Source of the DNA: Impatiens glandulifera
Lineage: Eukaryota; Streptophyta; Magnoliopsida; Ericales; Balsaminaceae
DNA: 64,000 nucleotides
Assembly (NCBI RefSeq): GCF_907164915.1
Contig: NC_061865.1
Span: 51,232,587 to 51,296,586, forward strand
Direction: 5' to 3'
The notes under the pieces are model-generated. The model was not told the DNA's origin. It was given only the letters and a program-made list of their open reading frames with translations, and searched no databases. Shown piece after piece: positions 26,460-37,464 of the stretch (the first letter of the stretch is position 1; every line of letters begins with the position of its first letter). Made by a program: the position numbers and the translations under genes.

Positions 26460-27226
26460 GGAGATGATTATGGTATTTATAATTCATTTACTTTTTTGTT
26501 TTTTGATGCTTGTAAGTTTGAGTAAATTAAATCATGAATACTCATTTCTCCTTTCACTAACTCATACTTTAGCACATAGATAACATGATTATTCTATGGC
26601 GGGTAAATTGCATATTCTCTATGGACGTTGACAAGAACTTGTCTCCATGGTTGTATTGCTCAAATTTTCAAGAATATATGGGATCGATATTATCATTGTA
26701 CGTAGAAGCTCTTATCTAAAGAGTTCAAAAATCCTTTATGAAACCAATTTTCATATTTAATTGATCTATTTCACATAATATTATAATAAAATATAACTAT
26801 ATAAGAGTTGCTATTAAGATTGATATTTGGAAGACTTATGATTTGATTAGTTAGCTAGAGAGTTTTATATTGAAATCGGCCTGCACATCATTTTGAGTCT
26901 GTATGAGAGCCGCCATCGTTTTTTTTTTCTTTCAAAAACTAGAAAAGAAGTTTACAAAAATTCTTTGGAGTCTAGTGTTTGGTTACACATGAAAAATGGC
27001 ATCGATGCTATACCTCACGTACTTATAGACGGTCTCTACTTCGAAACTGTTGATATTTATTTGTCTATAAAGACAGTCTTTACTCTGAAACTGTTGATAT
27101 TTAATTAAAACAGGTCAACTTTACACTAAAGGGATCATTCAAAACCTAGATATACTTCTATAGTTAAAGAACTTAATTCTAGTCTATTACTAAGGGATTA
27201 TGCTCAATTTAATTATATTCATGCAT
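26460..27226. other. Gene-free stretch with a small repeat
   Basis: No gene is supported. At 27027-27059 and 27070-27102 a 33-bp sequence is repeated with few changes (core gaaactgttgatattta). The wider segment 26981-27060 resembles 52253-52333, so it is part of a dispersed repeat. Confidence 0.5.
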
Positions 27227-27741
27227 CACTAGTAGAATTATGGTTTTTAACGACAAACATTGACGACGGCGTAGCGCCGTGGTTAATAAATAATATTAGC
27301 GTCGGCGATTAAACCGTCGTAGTTAATAAAAAATATCAGCCACGATGAAGTTATGTCGTGGTTGATAAAAAATATCAGCCACGACTTTCGTTGTCGGCGT
27401 CGTCGCTAATAGTGTGGCTTTCCCGTCCCTCTCCCGCCATTATTATTAGCGATGGATTTCGATCAAAATTCTGTGGCAAAAATTCAGGTTTCTCTGCCAT
27501 TTTCTCCGCCCTTATTAGCGTCGTCGACTAAACTGCCGTGGTTAATAAAAAATATCAGCCACGACGAAGTTATGCTGTGGTTGATAAAAAATATCAGCCA
27601 CTGCTTTCGTTATCGGCCCGATCCGTCACTAATAGTCTGACTTTTCCACCCCTCTCCTGCCATTATTATCAGCGACGGTTTTCGATGTGAACGCCATGGT
27701 TAAAATTCAGGTTTCTCCACCTTTTCCCCACTATTATTGAA
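27227..27741 (+). mobile_element. CACTA transposon terminal fragment (element 1)
   Basis: It starts with cactagtagaattatgg, a CACTA-type terminus. Subterminal sequence follows, with repeated GACGGC or GTCGTGG boxes and copies of GGTTGATAAAAAATATCAG. A unit of about 212-221 bp is present twice (compare 27344-27500 with 27556-27720). The matching right end was not found in the window. The sequence changes to Copia integrase coding sequence at about 27742, so this is a truncated CACTA end fused to another element. Confidence 0.7.
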
Positions 27742-28575
27742 CATCAGTTATGTGAAAACTGCATTCTTGGAAAACAGAAACGGGTGAGTTTCTTAAAGAT
27801 TGGGAAGGAGCTCAAGAAAGAAAGGTTCTTGCACTTGTTTCTTCTATTGGCGGATCACAATACTACGTGACGTTTATAGATGATTCGACAAGAAAGGTAT
27901 GGGTATATTTTATGAAGTACAAGTTTGAAGTATTTTTTATTTTCAAGAAGTGGAAGACTTTGGTTGAAAATGAAACAAATTAGAAGGTTAAGTGCTTGAG
28001 ATCTGACAACAGAAGTGAATATATCAATTCAGATTTCAAAGAGTATTGTTATGTGAATGACATTAGTATGGTGAAGACTGTTCCCCGAACGCCTCAAGAG
28101 AATGAAGTAGCTGAACGGATGAATCAAACATTGAACGAACGTGCTAGAAACATTAGATTACATGCAGGGCTGCCTAAAACCTTCTAGGTATAAGCTATTA
28201 ATACTGCTGCCTACTTGATAAACAGGTGACCCTCTGTTCCTCTTGAATTCAAAATTTCTGAAGAAGTCTAGAGCAATATAAAGGTAAATCTTTCTTATTT
28301 GAAAGTGTTTGATTGTTTATCATATGTTCATATTGATGAATGTGATAGGAGCAAACTTGATCAAAAGTCTAACAAATGTTTTTTCATTGGTTATGGTAAT
28401 ATCGAGTTTGGTTATCGTTTCTGGATAATCAAAATCGGAAGATCATTCGTAGCAGAAATGTTATCTTCAATAAACAGGTTCTCTACAAAGATTGTGTTGG
28501 AAAAGACATCATATGGTGATTCCAAGTTGGAAGAGACTGGTAAGGTCAATTTGAGAGAATTTTCAGCTGAATATA
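27742..28575 (+). pseudogene. Copia integrase remnant
   Basis: CENCILGKQ-like residues are the end of the GAG-pre-integrase zinc-binding box. Of the DD35E core I can see FIDDSTRK (first Asp), LRSDNRSEY (second Asp, canonical LRSDNGGEY) and NEVAERMNQTL (Glu). After it come a DxLSYVHI-like and a KCFFIGYG box (canonical CxFLGY). Nonsense codons occur near 27980, at the TAG ending the 27996-28187 frame, and in later frames. The coding sequence stops abruptly at the CACTA boundary. Confidence 0.85.
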
Positions 28576-28599
28576 CACTAGTAAAGAAAGGGTAAATAG

Positions 28600-28865
28600 C
28601 TAGCAAACATGGCGATTGGTGTTTAGGAAAATCGCTATTACTGTTCTTAATAGCGATTGGAATTAAATTCAATCGCAACTACTCATATAATGGCGATTAG
28701 TCATTTAACCAATCGCTACTAGCTTGAATAAAAAACGATTCGCTACTAGAGTTTTTGAAGATTAACAGCGATTGAATATAAAACAATCGCCATTTTTAAG
28801 TCATATTAGTGATTGAATATAAACCAATCGCCATTAAACGATTCGCTTTGAAACCAATCGCGGTT
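28600..28865. repeat. Left subterminal repeat array of CACTA element 2
   Basis: About ten copies of the 7-mer CGATTGG or its complement CCAATCG, some with one change, lie within 270 bp in both orientations. Such subterminal motifs are the TNP1/TNPA binding sites in En/Spm elements; binding here is inferred. Confidence 0.75.
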
Positions 28866-28869
28866 TCCT

Positions 28870-29203
28870 TTTTAAACCCTATCCCAGCTTTTCTTTCTTC
28901 TTCTCTAACTTCTTTCTTCTTCGCCGCCCCACTTTTCTTCTTTCGTTTGGAATGTCGCCTCGTCTCTGAGCCGATCACTCGTTAGCTGAAGGAAGAACGA
29001 AGATCGAAAAGGAATCTTCTCAAATCGATTCTACCTCTTCCTTCTCCTTTTCGAAAATTTGAATCCGATCGGAGTTATGTTCGTTGAGTTCAGACGGCGT
29101 TGAATCCAAGGCGACTGAAGCAATCCCGCTCCTATTTGAATCACTGAACACCACTTCTTGACGAATTATTCTGATTCTCTTCTCTTTCCTTCTTCTGTTA
29201 GGT
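28870..29203 (+). promoter_or_regulatory. Probable leader region of the CACTA gene
   Basis: Directly inside the subterminal repeats is a less AT-rich, pyrimidine-rich stretch that ends in a possible splice donor (ttctgttag/gtacgg). Position and composition fit an untranslated first exon of the element's transcript. From 29204 to 30499 I see no coding sequence; that gap should hold the transposase in an autonomous element. Confidence 0.4.
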
Positions 29204-30499
29204 ACGGATTTCCTCTTTGTTATTGCTAAATCGATTAAAATCTATCCAAATTCTAACTGAAAAATCTATATCTAATGCTTCTCATTCCGCATATAAGAGT
29301 TTCAATTTGCTACGAGTATTTATTTGTTTGAATATGCTAAACTGTAGCTAGTTAAGATGTTATAATGAGTGAATTTGATTCATAGTATGTGTACACTATT
29401 TTGATGAATACTTTTTATGATATATTTTGATGAAGTCATTGTCTATAATATGTTTTGATGAAGCTACCGCCAATGTTATGAAGTGATAAAACTATTTTTT
29501 AGACTTGAAATGAGTTGATCCAAGATATTATAAAGCTGCAAAATGTGATGTTGTCTTGTTACTGTAATGAAATTTCAGGCTGATGTATGATTATTGAACT
29601 GAACTTAGGAAATGTGTTGAATTATTGATTCAAGATATTATGAAGCTGCAAAATGTGTTTTTTAGACACCAAAATCCATATTTTTCTGTATATCTCATGA
29701 CTATTTGACTAGTTTGTGTAACCTCTCAAGAAGACCTTCTTGGTTGTAAGAGTTTACAGCTACTTTAGATTCTTTTATGTTTGACGGCCATTCTCAGTAT
29801 GTAAGGTTCCTCCCCACCTAGACTCATATCTTTCTTAGGTTCTACAATAATTTATAATTACCAACACATTTAGTCCCATTATTGATTAAATTAGAGTAGT
29901 TTTAATGAATACTTAAGAAGTTTCTAATTCTCCACCATTTCTTATGGAAGTTTCGATTGCATGGAAGAAGATTACTGTTTTGTTTGTTAATTGGGGTCTA
30001 CCCATGAAAGCTTAGTTCCATCTATCCTCCCCTGAATCATTTATGTGTTTTTATCTATTTATCTATACATTCTAGACATTTTTAATCATTTATTAGAAAG
30101 AATTATATTCAACTGGAATTATATTTTAAGTTTACAATTTTCTTTCAATAATAGACATCACTTATTCTGTTTACAATATAGTCTCTTCTTTTGCCTTTCT
30201 TCTATTGTTTATATTTATGCTCCTCTATCTATATGACATAGAAATGCTCAATATTTATATTTGGAAATATCAATCAATTATATGAAAAGGCATGGAAATT
30301 ACTTGTTTTTAAATAGGTTTATTTATTGTCTTGCTAAATTAGTGAGTAAGAGTATTTAACATTGACTAGTTGAAGATATTCTCATATTGTTTTAGAGGAA
30401 TTTGTTAGAAGAGAATAATCAGGTTAGGATTAGTACTTGACAAAAAATATTTTTAAATAATTTGATATAAAAAAAATGATTATGTGTGTAATTATGCAG

Positions 30500-31046
30500 T
30501 GAGTATATTCAAGAATACTCAAGTGGTCGATGCGATGAAGAATATAACACATGGTTCAAAAATAGAGTAAAACAACTTTCTGACAAAAGCGAAAAAAGTT
30601 TTGAGCTACAAATGTTAGGAATCGGTCCCACACAATATGCGTCAACTTTTATTTGGTGTAAAGTAAATGGATATAAATTCTCCACTAGAAGACATAACCT
30701 TGGATTGAAGACTCAAAATAGTGGAATACTCGTGATTGGTTGTCATGGCACGGAAACACGAAATTATTATGGTGTGCTTACAGATATAATTGAAATGCAA
30801 TACCTTAGTGGTAAACGAATTATTGTATTTAAGTACATTTGGTATGATGTGCATTTCGGAGCTACACGACTTCAAACTGGTAAATACAGATTTGTTAGCC
30901 TAAATCGTCAACGGAAGTCTCAATATCAAAATGAGCTGTCTATATTGGCAACCCAAGCAAAACAAATATTTTATGCCAAAGACATTGGTAATAAACCGGG
31001 TTGGGATATTGTAACAAAGACAAATTCTAAACAGTCAAATGTATGA
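30500..31046 (+). pseudogene. DUF4216 exon (C-terminal part of CACTA TNP2-type protein)
   Basis: The exon follows an acceptor GCAG at 30496-30499 and stays open to TGA 31044-31046. It carries the DUF4216 signature: NGYKFSTRRHN, KTQNSGI, YYGVLTDIIEMQY, then a FKYIWYDVHFG box (family FKCDWWDV) and LATQAKQIFYAKD. DUF4216 forms the C-terminal part of transposase-region proteins in plant CACTA elements. The upstream catalytic part is absent, so this is an orphaned but unbroken exon of about 181 residues. Confidence 0.85.
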
Positions 31047-31124
31047 TATTATTATTGTTATTTTTCTTCATCATTCTTCGTTATTGTTTATATGTTAATG
31101 TTAGATATTTCTTTCAGGTATAAA

Positions 31125-32718
31125 TGGCACCTACAAAGAGTTTTCAGCCTGAATTTTACAATCACAACTCAATGCCCTTAGAAAGAAAAATAGGAGTTCG
31201 GGTGAGTCTTCGTTGCGTACTCGAGTGGAGGATATCCCTGAGGAGCACAATGTTGTAGAGCCTAGACGACCATCCACTGACGAGCGGCCATCCTCTGATG
31301 ATGATATGCAAAATTTAGATGAACCCGCACAATTGACGGATGAAGGCACACATACAGAGTTTTCAAGCTCCCAAAGAAGGCGAGGTACCAACAAAAACTT
31401 TGAATTAGCCAAATTGACGGTTAATGGATAAAAGGTGCAAGTCATATTTAGCCCAATTGAAAGAAAGCCGTGCTGCAAAAATAGGGGCATGTGGAGTCAT
31501 CATTTGGGGGCTATTGTTTGAGAGAACAATATTATTCCACATTGCACCGTCAATTGGCGCCACCTCACCCCACCACCTTAGATACTTTATGACAATCCGT
31601 TATCGTAAGTTAATCGTTTTTAATACATTTTTGTTTGAAATTAATCATTTTTTTTATAAAATATTTTATTTCAGGATAAATTTGATTCAGATGATATTGA
31701 GAGTTATCGAGACGACACTTTGAAACACATTAAGGCGAGGTGGGAGGATTGGAGGTACGACATAAATCTCACTAAGATAAGGAAGCACGATGGAGATGTG
31801 GAAGAAATTAGGGCGGATAATCCTGATGAAATGACACAACAAGATTGGGAATGGCTTCTTGAGAACCATTATTTTACCGACAAATTTCAGGTTCTTCTTT
31901 CATATATTGTACTAAATATAATATTTTGAATCTAACATCATATATTAATTGCAGAAACGAAGTGCTACCAGTATCGTAAACAAAAAAATCAAGATATGCA
32001 CATCATTCTGGTAACAAGTCTTTTACACAGATATAGCGAGAAATGGTAAGACTTATTTTTTATCTTTGTTTTTAAATGAATTAAAATTTAACTTACATTC
32101 TCAGGAATTGCAAGAAGGATCAATTCTAAACTATGAAGATTTGTTTTTGGCGACAATGACCAAAAAAGATAAAACTGTTGATCCTCATATTCTAGAGAAA
32201 GTGGTAAGTATATAAATATGTTACTTTACATTTTTATCTATTATTTATATTAACATATTTTTTGTTGTAAGATGAATTACGACAGTTGCGAGCTGAACGT
32301 CCCGACATTTCTGATGTCGATTTGGCTAAAGGAGTTTTTGGTCCTCAAGATAAAGGAAAGATTATAGGAATGGGATCAATTTTAGCTTCCAGAGTTAAAG
32401 GGTCTGCAATATCCAAAAAAGAACTACGTCGAGATAATATGACAATGCAAATAAAAATGATTTGATATTGAAGTGAGGATGAGGACGGAGAGGGATGAAA
32501 TGGAAGAGAGGTCGAGGATAGAGAGAGCCGAGGAGAGGGCTCAAATGAAAGCTGAAATGGAAGAAGGGTTGAGGATAGAGAGAGCCGAGATGATGCGTTT
32601 TATGTCCCAGTTTATACCTGGCGGTGCATCGATAGATCCTACATTATTTGCCCAGTTTACTAATCTAGGCGGTCAATCATTGGGTCAAGGGTCATCAACC
32701 GCAATTCCACCCGTGTAG
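31125..32718 (+). pseudogene. TNP1-like plant transposase (Ptta/En/Spm, PF03004), degraded
   Basis: Several exons can be followed. A variable N-terminus lies at about 31125-31430. A segment at 31430-31605 reads WSHHLGAIV then NWRHLTP with two nonsense codons. Next is an exon at 31677-31890 with DKFDSDDIESY, KARWEDWRYDIN and MTQQDWEWLLENHYFTDKFQ. Then come KRSATSIVN at 31955-32046, a VDPHILEKV exon at 32106-32202, a VFGPQDKGKIIGMGS exon at about 32272, and a Glu/Arg-rich coiled coil to a TAG at 32716-32718. At least two frame shifts and several stops disable it. In family members this protein binds the subterminal repeats. Confidence 0.8.
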
Positions 32719-33009
32719 CCCCAACAAGACGATGATATTTCTAGGGAATACACGAATTAAGTAAGAACTTTAATTATATAATTTTGGTTAGGTTTCTAAT
32801 GTTTGTGTGTGATACTATACTTTGATTTTAAATGTTGGTGTTTATGTTAAGAATTTTTTTGTTATGAACTTGGTATATTTTGGTTGTATATTTTTGTTAT
32901 GAACATTGGGTTATGATGATATTGGTTCAATTGAGTATGGTGTGTAGTAGTTAAATTTTCGGTTTTATAGGTATTATTGTAATATTATTATTGAATATAA
33001 TTTTTTATT

Positions 33010-33385
33010 TATATTGAAAGTAGTGATTGGTTAATGGACCAATCCCCATAAATTATTAGGGAATCTGTGATTGGATTCAAAACCAATCGTCAGAAGCTAA
33101 AAAGGTAATGGCAATAGGATTATACACCAATCGATAGAGGATAAAAGGTAATGACGATTGGATTAAGAACCAATCGCTAGAGGATAAAAGGTAAAGACGA
33201 TTGGATTAAACACCAATCGCTAGAGGATAAAAGGCGATTGCCTAGAGGGTAATAACGATTGGTATTTTACCAATCGCGTAGCCAATTATGTCGATTGATG
33301 GCGATTGGTTTATGTCCAATCGCTAAAAGTCTATGGCGATTGGTATGGAAATTAATAGCGATTGGTTTACCAATCGCTATAGAGT
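33010..33385. repeat. Right subterminal repeat array of CACTA element 2, with tandem 45-bp units
   Basis: Between about 33060 and 33230 four tandem units of roughly 45 bp occur, each with CGATTGG, a short spacer and CCAATCG, then CTAGAGGATAAAAGG. Each unit can fold into a small hairpin. More spaced pairs continue to the terminus. Confidence 0.8.
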
Positions 33386-33403
33386 CTTTTTTTACTAGTG
33401 ATA

Positions 33404-35096
33404 TACCGACTGTCGAAGAAGACTAGTGTGTTGTTGAAGATGAAATCGTTGAGAACGTGGCCCCAGAGGCAAATCAGCAAACACAAGTTATACAGTTGAG
33501 AAGATCGTCAAGGAATCGAAAACCAGTTAAGAGGTGGTCTCCATCTCTAAACTTTATCTTGTTGACAAATAGAGGTGAACCTGAATGCTATGAGGAAGCA
33601 ATACAATCTGATGAATCGGTTAAGTGGGAGTCTGCGATAAAAGATGAGATGGACTCTTTGACGTTGAATCATACTTGAGAGCTCACTAAGCTACCAAAGG
33701 AAAAGAAAGTATTTCATAATAAATGGATCTTTAGGATTAAAGATGAACATGATAAAACCATTAGGTATAAGGCAAGATTGGTTGTGAAAGGACTTCAACC
33801 GAAAGAAGGTATTGACTACAATGAGATATTCTCTCTAGTAGTTAAATTGATGACAATCAAAATTATTTTGAGTTTGGTTGTGAAAGATGACCTTCATCTT
33901 CAACAAATGGATGTCAAAACTACTTTTCTTCATGGTGATTTAGATGAAAAGATTTACATGCGACAACCTATAGGATTTGAAATCAAAGGAAAAGATGAGC
34001 TTGTATGTAAGCTTCAGAAGAGTCTGTATGGTTTGAAACAGGCTCTAAGACAATGGTACAAGAAGTTCGATAACTTCATGAAATGTAACAATTTTCTGAG
34101 ATGTGAAGCTGATCATTGCTACTATACAAGAGGTTTGATAAATCGTACATTATACTGCTACTCTACGTTAATGACATGTTGATTGCTGGAACAAACTTGT
34201 ATGAGATTAACAAGCTCAAGAAAGAGTTGTCTAAAAAGTTTGCAATGAAGGATTTGGGTGCTGTAAAACAAATCCTTGGGATGAAGAAGTTCTCAAGCTT
34301 TCACAAGAGAATATGTGAAGAAAGTTCTTAGCAGGTTCAACTTGTATGATACAAAACCAGTTACTACACCTTAGCTAGTCACTTCAGACTATCTAAAAAT
34401 CAGTCGCCTTCAATAAAGGAGGAGAAAAATTACATGGTCACTGTTCCGTATGCCTCTGTCATTGGTTATATTATGTATGTGATGGTTTGCCCAAGACCAG
34501 ACATAGCGCATGTAGTGGGAGTTGTTACCATATTCATGAGCAACCCGGGTAGACAACATTGGGAAACAGTAAAGTGGATACTACGATACTTAAGAGGAAG
34601 TATGGGTCCCGTTTTGTGTTTTCAAAAGTCTAATATGGACTTGGAAGGATATGTTGATGTTGACAATGGTGGTGATGTTGATAGTAGGAAGAGCACAACA
34701 AGGTATATTTATACTCTGGGAGGTACTGCAATTAGTTGAGTTTCAAAATTATAGAAAATTGTTGTTCTTTCCAATTGTGAGGAAGAGTATGTTGCTGTGA
34801 CAGAGACTACTAAGGAGATGATGTGGTTACAACCCTTTTTGCGAGAATTGGGTCAAGACTACGATGAAAGTGTGTTGCGATGCGACAGTAAGCGTGTCAT
34901 TCATTTGGAAAAGAATCTTATTTACCATGGCAGGACGAAGCATATACAAGTTCATCATTTCATCCGATCAACTTTAGAAGATGAAGTGTTATCGCTTGAG
35001 AAGATTCCTGGGAGTGAGAATTCAGCTGATATGTTGACGAAAGATGTGACAAACGAGAAACTGAAGTTGTGTGCAACTTCAGTTGGTCTTCTTTGT
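33404..35096 (+). pseudogene. Copia reverse transcriptase and RNase H remnant
   Basis: A linker RRSSRNRKPVKRW leads to the RVT_2 domain: WESAIKDEMDSL, then KWIFRIK, KARLVVKG, QMDVKTTFLHGDLDEKIYM and KLQKSLYGLKQALRQWYKKF. The catalytic box reads LLYVNDMLIAG, where YVDD is canonical, so the first catalytic Asp is Asn. RNase H follows, with SVIGYIMYVMVCPRPDIA-like, CDSKRVIHLEKN and HIQVHHFIRS segments up to a stop near 35096. Nonsense codons and frame breaks (for example near 33676, 34182 and 34331) interrupt it. Confidence 0.88.
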
Positions 35097-35161
35097 TAAG
35101 ACACCTGATAGAAAGGCGTTACCAATCAAGAGATGATGAAGTTAGTCTCCAAGTGGGAGAT

Positions 35162-35626
35162 TGTTGAGTTATGGAGCCTACACCTATAATAAATTCTCCA
35201 ATTGTTAATTAGAATTTATTGAGTTTGTATTTGGGTTTGGACTTGGACCTAACTAAGAATTGTTTGGATTTTATTACCTGAATTTTTACCTTATAAATAT
35301 GTTATTATTAAGAGTTTAAATTGAGAATAAAAAATTTTATATGGATAAAGTGTAAGGCAAAAACTCTATATTTTTTTCTTCTTCATAGTGAAATATGGTG
35401 GCGACTAAAGTGGACGTAGGTCATTTGAGTGAACTACTATAAATTTGTCTTCTTATGTTATTCTTTTCTTGTGTTTTTATCGATCGTTTCAAGAAGGTCA
35501 GATTTTGAGGATCCAAATCTTATCATGAACCACTATAAATCTGTGTTTTCTTATGTTTTTCTTTTTTTTTTTACATTTTTACCAATTGTTTCAAGCAGAT
35601 TGGATTTCGGCACCTGAATCCTAACA
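35162..35626 (+). repeat. 3' LTR of the Copia element
   Basis: It starts TGTTGAG directly after the polypurine tract and ends CCTAACA, giving the usual TG...CA with a short inverted repeat. TATAAATA-like sequence near 35293 would be the LTR promoter. The last 200 bp consist of two diverged tandem copies (35428-35525 and 35529-35626), so the true end could instead be at the first copy. No 5' partner is present. Confidence 0.75.
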
Positions 35627-36824
35627 AATAAGAGTTTGGAATTGTATTGATCTAGATATAAACTTTTTCACATTTATTTATGTTATTTTAGTTATTTTTA
35701 TCACTTGGACTAACGATACATCAGTGTAAAATCAAAGATGAAGTTTCGGGGAGTTGGTGTAATTAGAATTGTCAAATAACCGTGTTTTGGAACGGTGGAT
35801 TTCTTCTTTTATGTTGTGCCTCCATCACAATATGTTACATTGTTTATTATTAATTGTATAGGAGTTTTTATCTTATTTGATTTACAAAACTTTTATTTAA
35901 TTTATTTTTATATATATATATTTTTTTTGACTTAGAGTAATGAAATGTTTTTATCATTTCAAAAAATGGATGCATTTTTTTTTTTAATTATTATTATTTT
36001 GGCTAGTAAAAGTTTTAAATTATTGTGCCAGCTCTTCAATGTAAAATCAAACATAACTTAAGTATTAAGAAATTAATATTTTGAAAAGGCCAAACTTTTA
36101 TTTTGACATGGGATTGATAAAATCTGGACTTTTTATAATAATAAATTGAAAGGATACTTGGTTACAATGTATAATAAACTAATTAAGTATTATTTATTAA
36201 GAATGAGGGAAATCATTCTTCCCAAGGAATTATTTTGTGGACCTAATACCTAACCCTTAATTAAAGTATTAAACTGTCTTAAAAATGCATTAAAATAATG
36301 CTGAATTTCAGGATGCCCGTTACCCTTTTGGCATTCATTTCAACGTTACTCAGCTTTAATTATAAGATTAATTAAAGATAATCATTCCCTAATCACCTGT
36401 TTGACTTCCTTTGAACTTCACCTTTTCCATGATCTTCCTCGTTCCTATATATCCTTAATTATATATCTTAACAGTTTAAAGTTAATTGATTTAGAAATAG
36501 TAATTATAATGGAGGAGCACTAAGTCATGAAGGTTAGTAGAAACATTGAGCTGCTATTACACTTATTAAGAGGCTTTAGATTAAAGTGGATTTGAGTTTT
36601 TATATACGGTAGTTTTTCGACAAAATCAAATCTCTTCGATAATTCCATTTCTATTCTGTAAAAACAGTTAAAAATAAAATAAAAAATGTTACAGGTATGT
36701 TTCGAACTTGCAACCTAACAAAACAAGTACAACATCCGAACAAGACTTTATATTTTAAATTCAACACCGAATTTGATAAACGTGAGACATTTTAAAAATA
36801 TAAGTTCAACTTTTTAACTAACTA
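35627..36824. other. Gene-free AT-rich stretch
   Basis: No gene supported. 36680-36760 (tttcgaacttgcaaccta, aacaagtacaac) resembles the interior of the Helitron downstream at 36970-37040, so it is probably a fragment of the same family. Confidence 0.5.
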
Positions 36825-37419
36825 TCTATATATATATATAATGATACTTAATTTCAAAGTGTCTGGATTGTCGGGTTGAGAGCTATGGTTAATTTAGATA
36901 TATATGTGAGAGTAAATTGATACTAGGATCGGATTTTGGGTTGACCCACCCATAAACTTAAAACGGTTAAAAATAAAATTAAAAATATTATATGTATGTT
37001 TCGAACTTACAACTTAACAAAATAAGTACAACCCTTTAACCAAGTTTGATTGGAATGTGGTTTGCCGAGGGATAATAGACCGGTATCAATTGAAAGTAGT
37101 TAAAAAATATGAATCAAATATTTGATTGACCAAAGTGTGAGATTACGATGTTAAATGTTAAAAAAAATATGAATCAAATATTTGATTGACCAAAATGAAA
37201 GTGTAAAGTCACGAGATGAGAGGTTCATCCGGAAAAAATATGTGAGAAGATGAGTTATTTTACCGAAGTGAATAAAATGTGGAATGAGAGTGTTTTATTT
37301 ATTATTTAATATAGTATTTGTGATTTATTAAGAATTTTAAACATCGAATACATAATATTATTATTATTATATTTATTTTATTTATATTTTTATTCGTGTG
37401 TATCGCACAAGAATCCTAG
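36825..37419 (+). mobile_element. Non-autonomous Helitron, 595 bp
   Basis: The left end is TCTATATATATATATAATG with A just before it. The right end is a small hairpin (TGTG tatcg CACA) about 8 nt before the terminal CTAG, followed by T. Helitrons start with TC, end CTRR after a hairpin, insert between A and T and make no duplication; all of these hold. No RepHel coding sequence is present. It contains a 59-bp tandem duplication at 37104-37195. Confidence 0.72.
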
Positions 37420-37464
37420 TTGCATTAGTGATTGTAACTCATATTTACATGACCCCACAAAGAT

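Larger units (their letters stand above)
28576..33400 (+). mobile_element. CACTA (En/Spm) transposon with both ends, non-autonomous (element 2)
   Basis: The left end begins cactagtaaagaaaggg and the right end finishes ctttttttactagtg. The 3-bp duplication ata lies at 28573-28575 and 33401-33403, the size made by CACTA transposases. Both ends carry many CGATTGG/CCAATCG boxes. Inside are a DUF4216 segment (tail of the TNP2-type protein) and a degraded TNP1-like gene (PF03004). The transposase core (Transposase_21/DUF4218) is not detectable in 29220-30490, so the element depends on others for movement. It sits inside the Copia element. Length 4,825 bp. Confidence 0.9.
27742..35626 (+). mobile_element. 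Ty1/Copia retrotransposon, 5'-truncated, interrupted by a CACTA element
   Basis: Order: end of GAG-pre-integrase and integrase (27742-28575), then a CACTA insertion (28576-33400), then the end of integrase linker, reverse transcriptase and RNase H (33404-35096). A polypurine tract (aagtgggaga, about 35151-35160) and a 3' LTR at 35162-35626 follow. The 5' LTR, gag and protease are missing. Integrase before RT defines Copia. Removing the insertion with one copy of the 3-bp duplication puts both halves back in one frame, so the CACTA came later. In-frame stops on both sides make the element inactive. Confidence 0.88.

Noticed and set aside
28870..29220. Captured host gene fragment inside CACTA element 2
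   Set aside because: The composition suggests a leader exon of the element and no host protein can be read from it.
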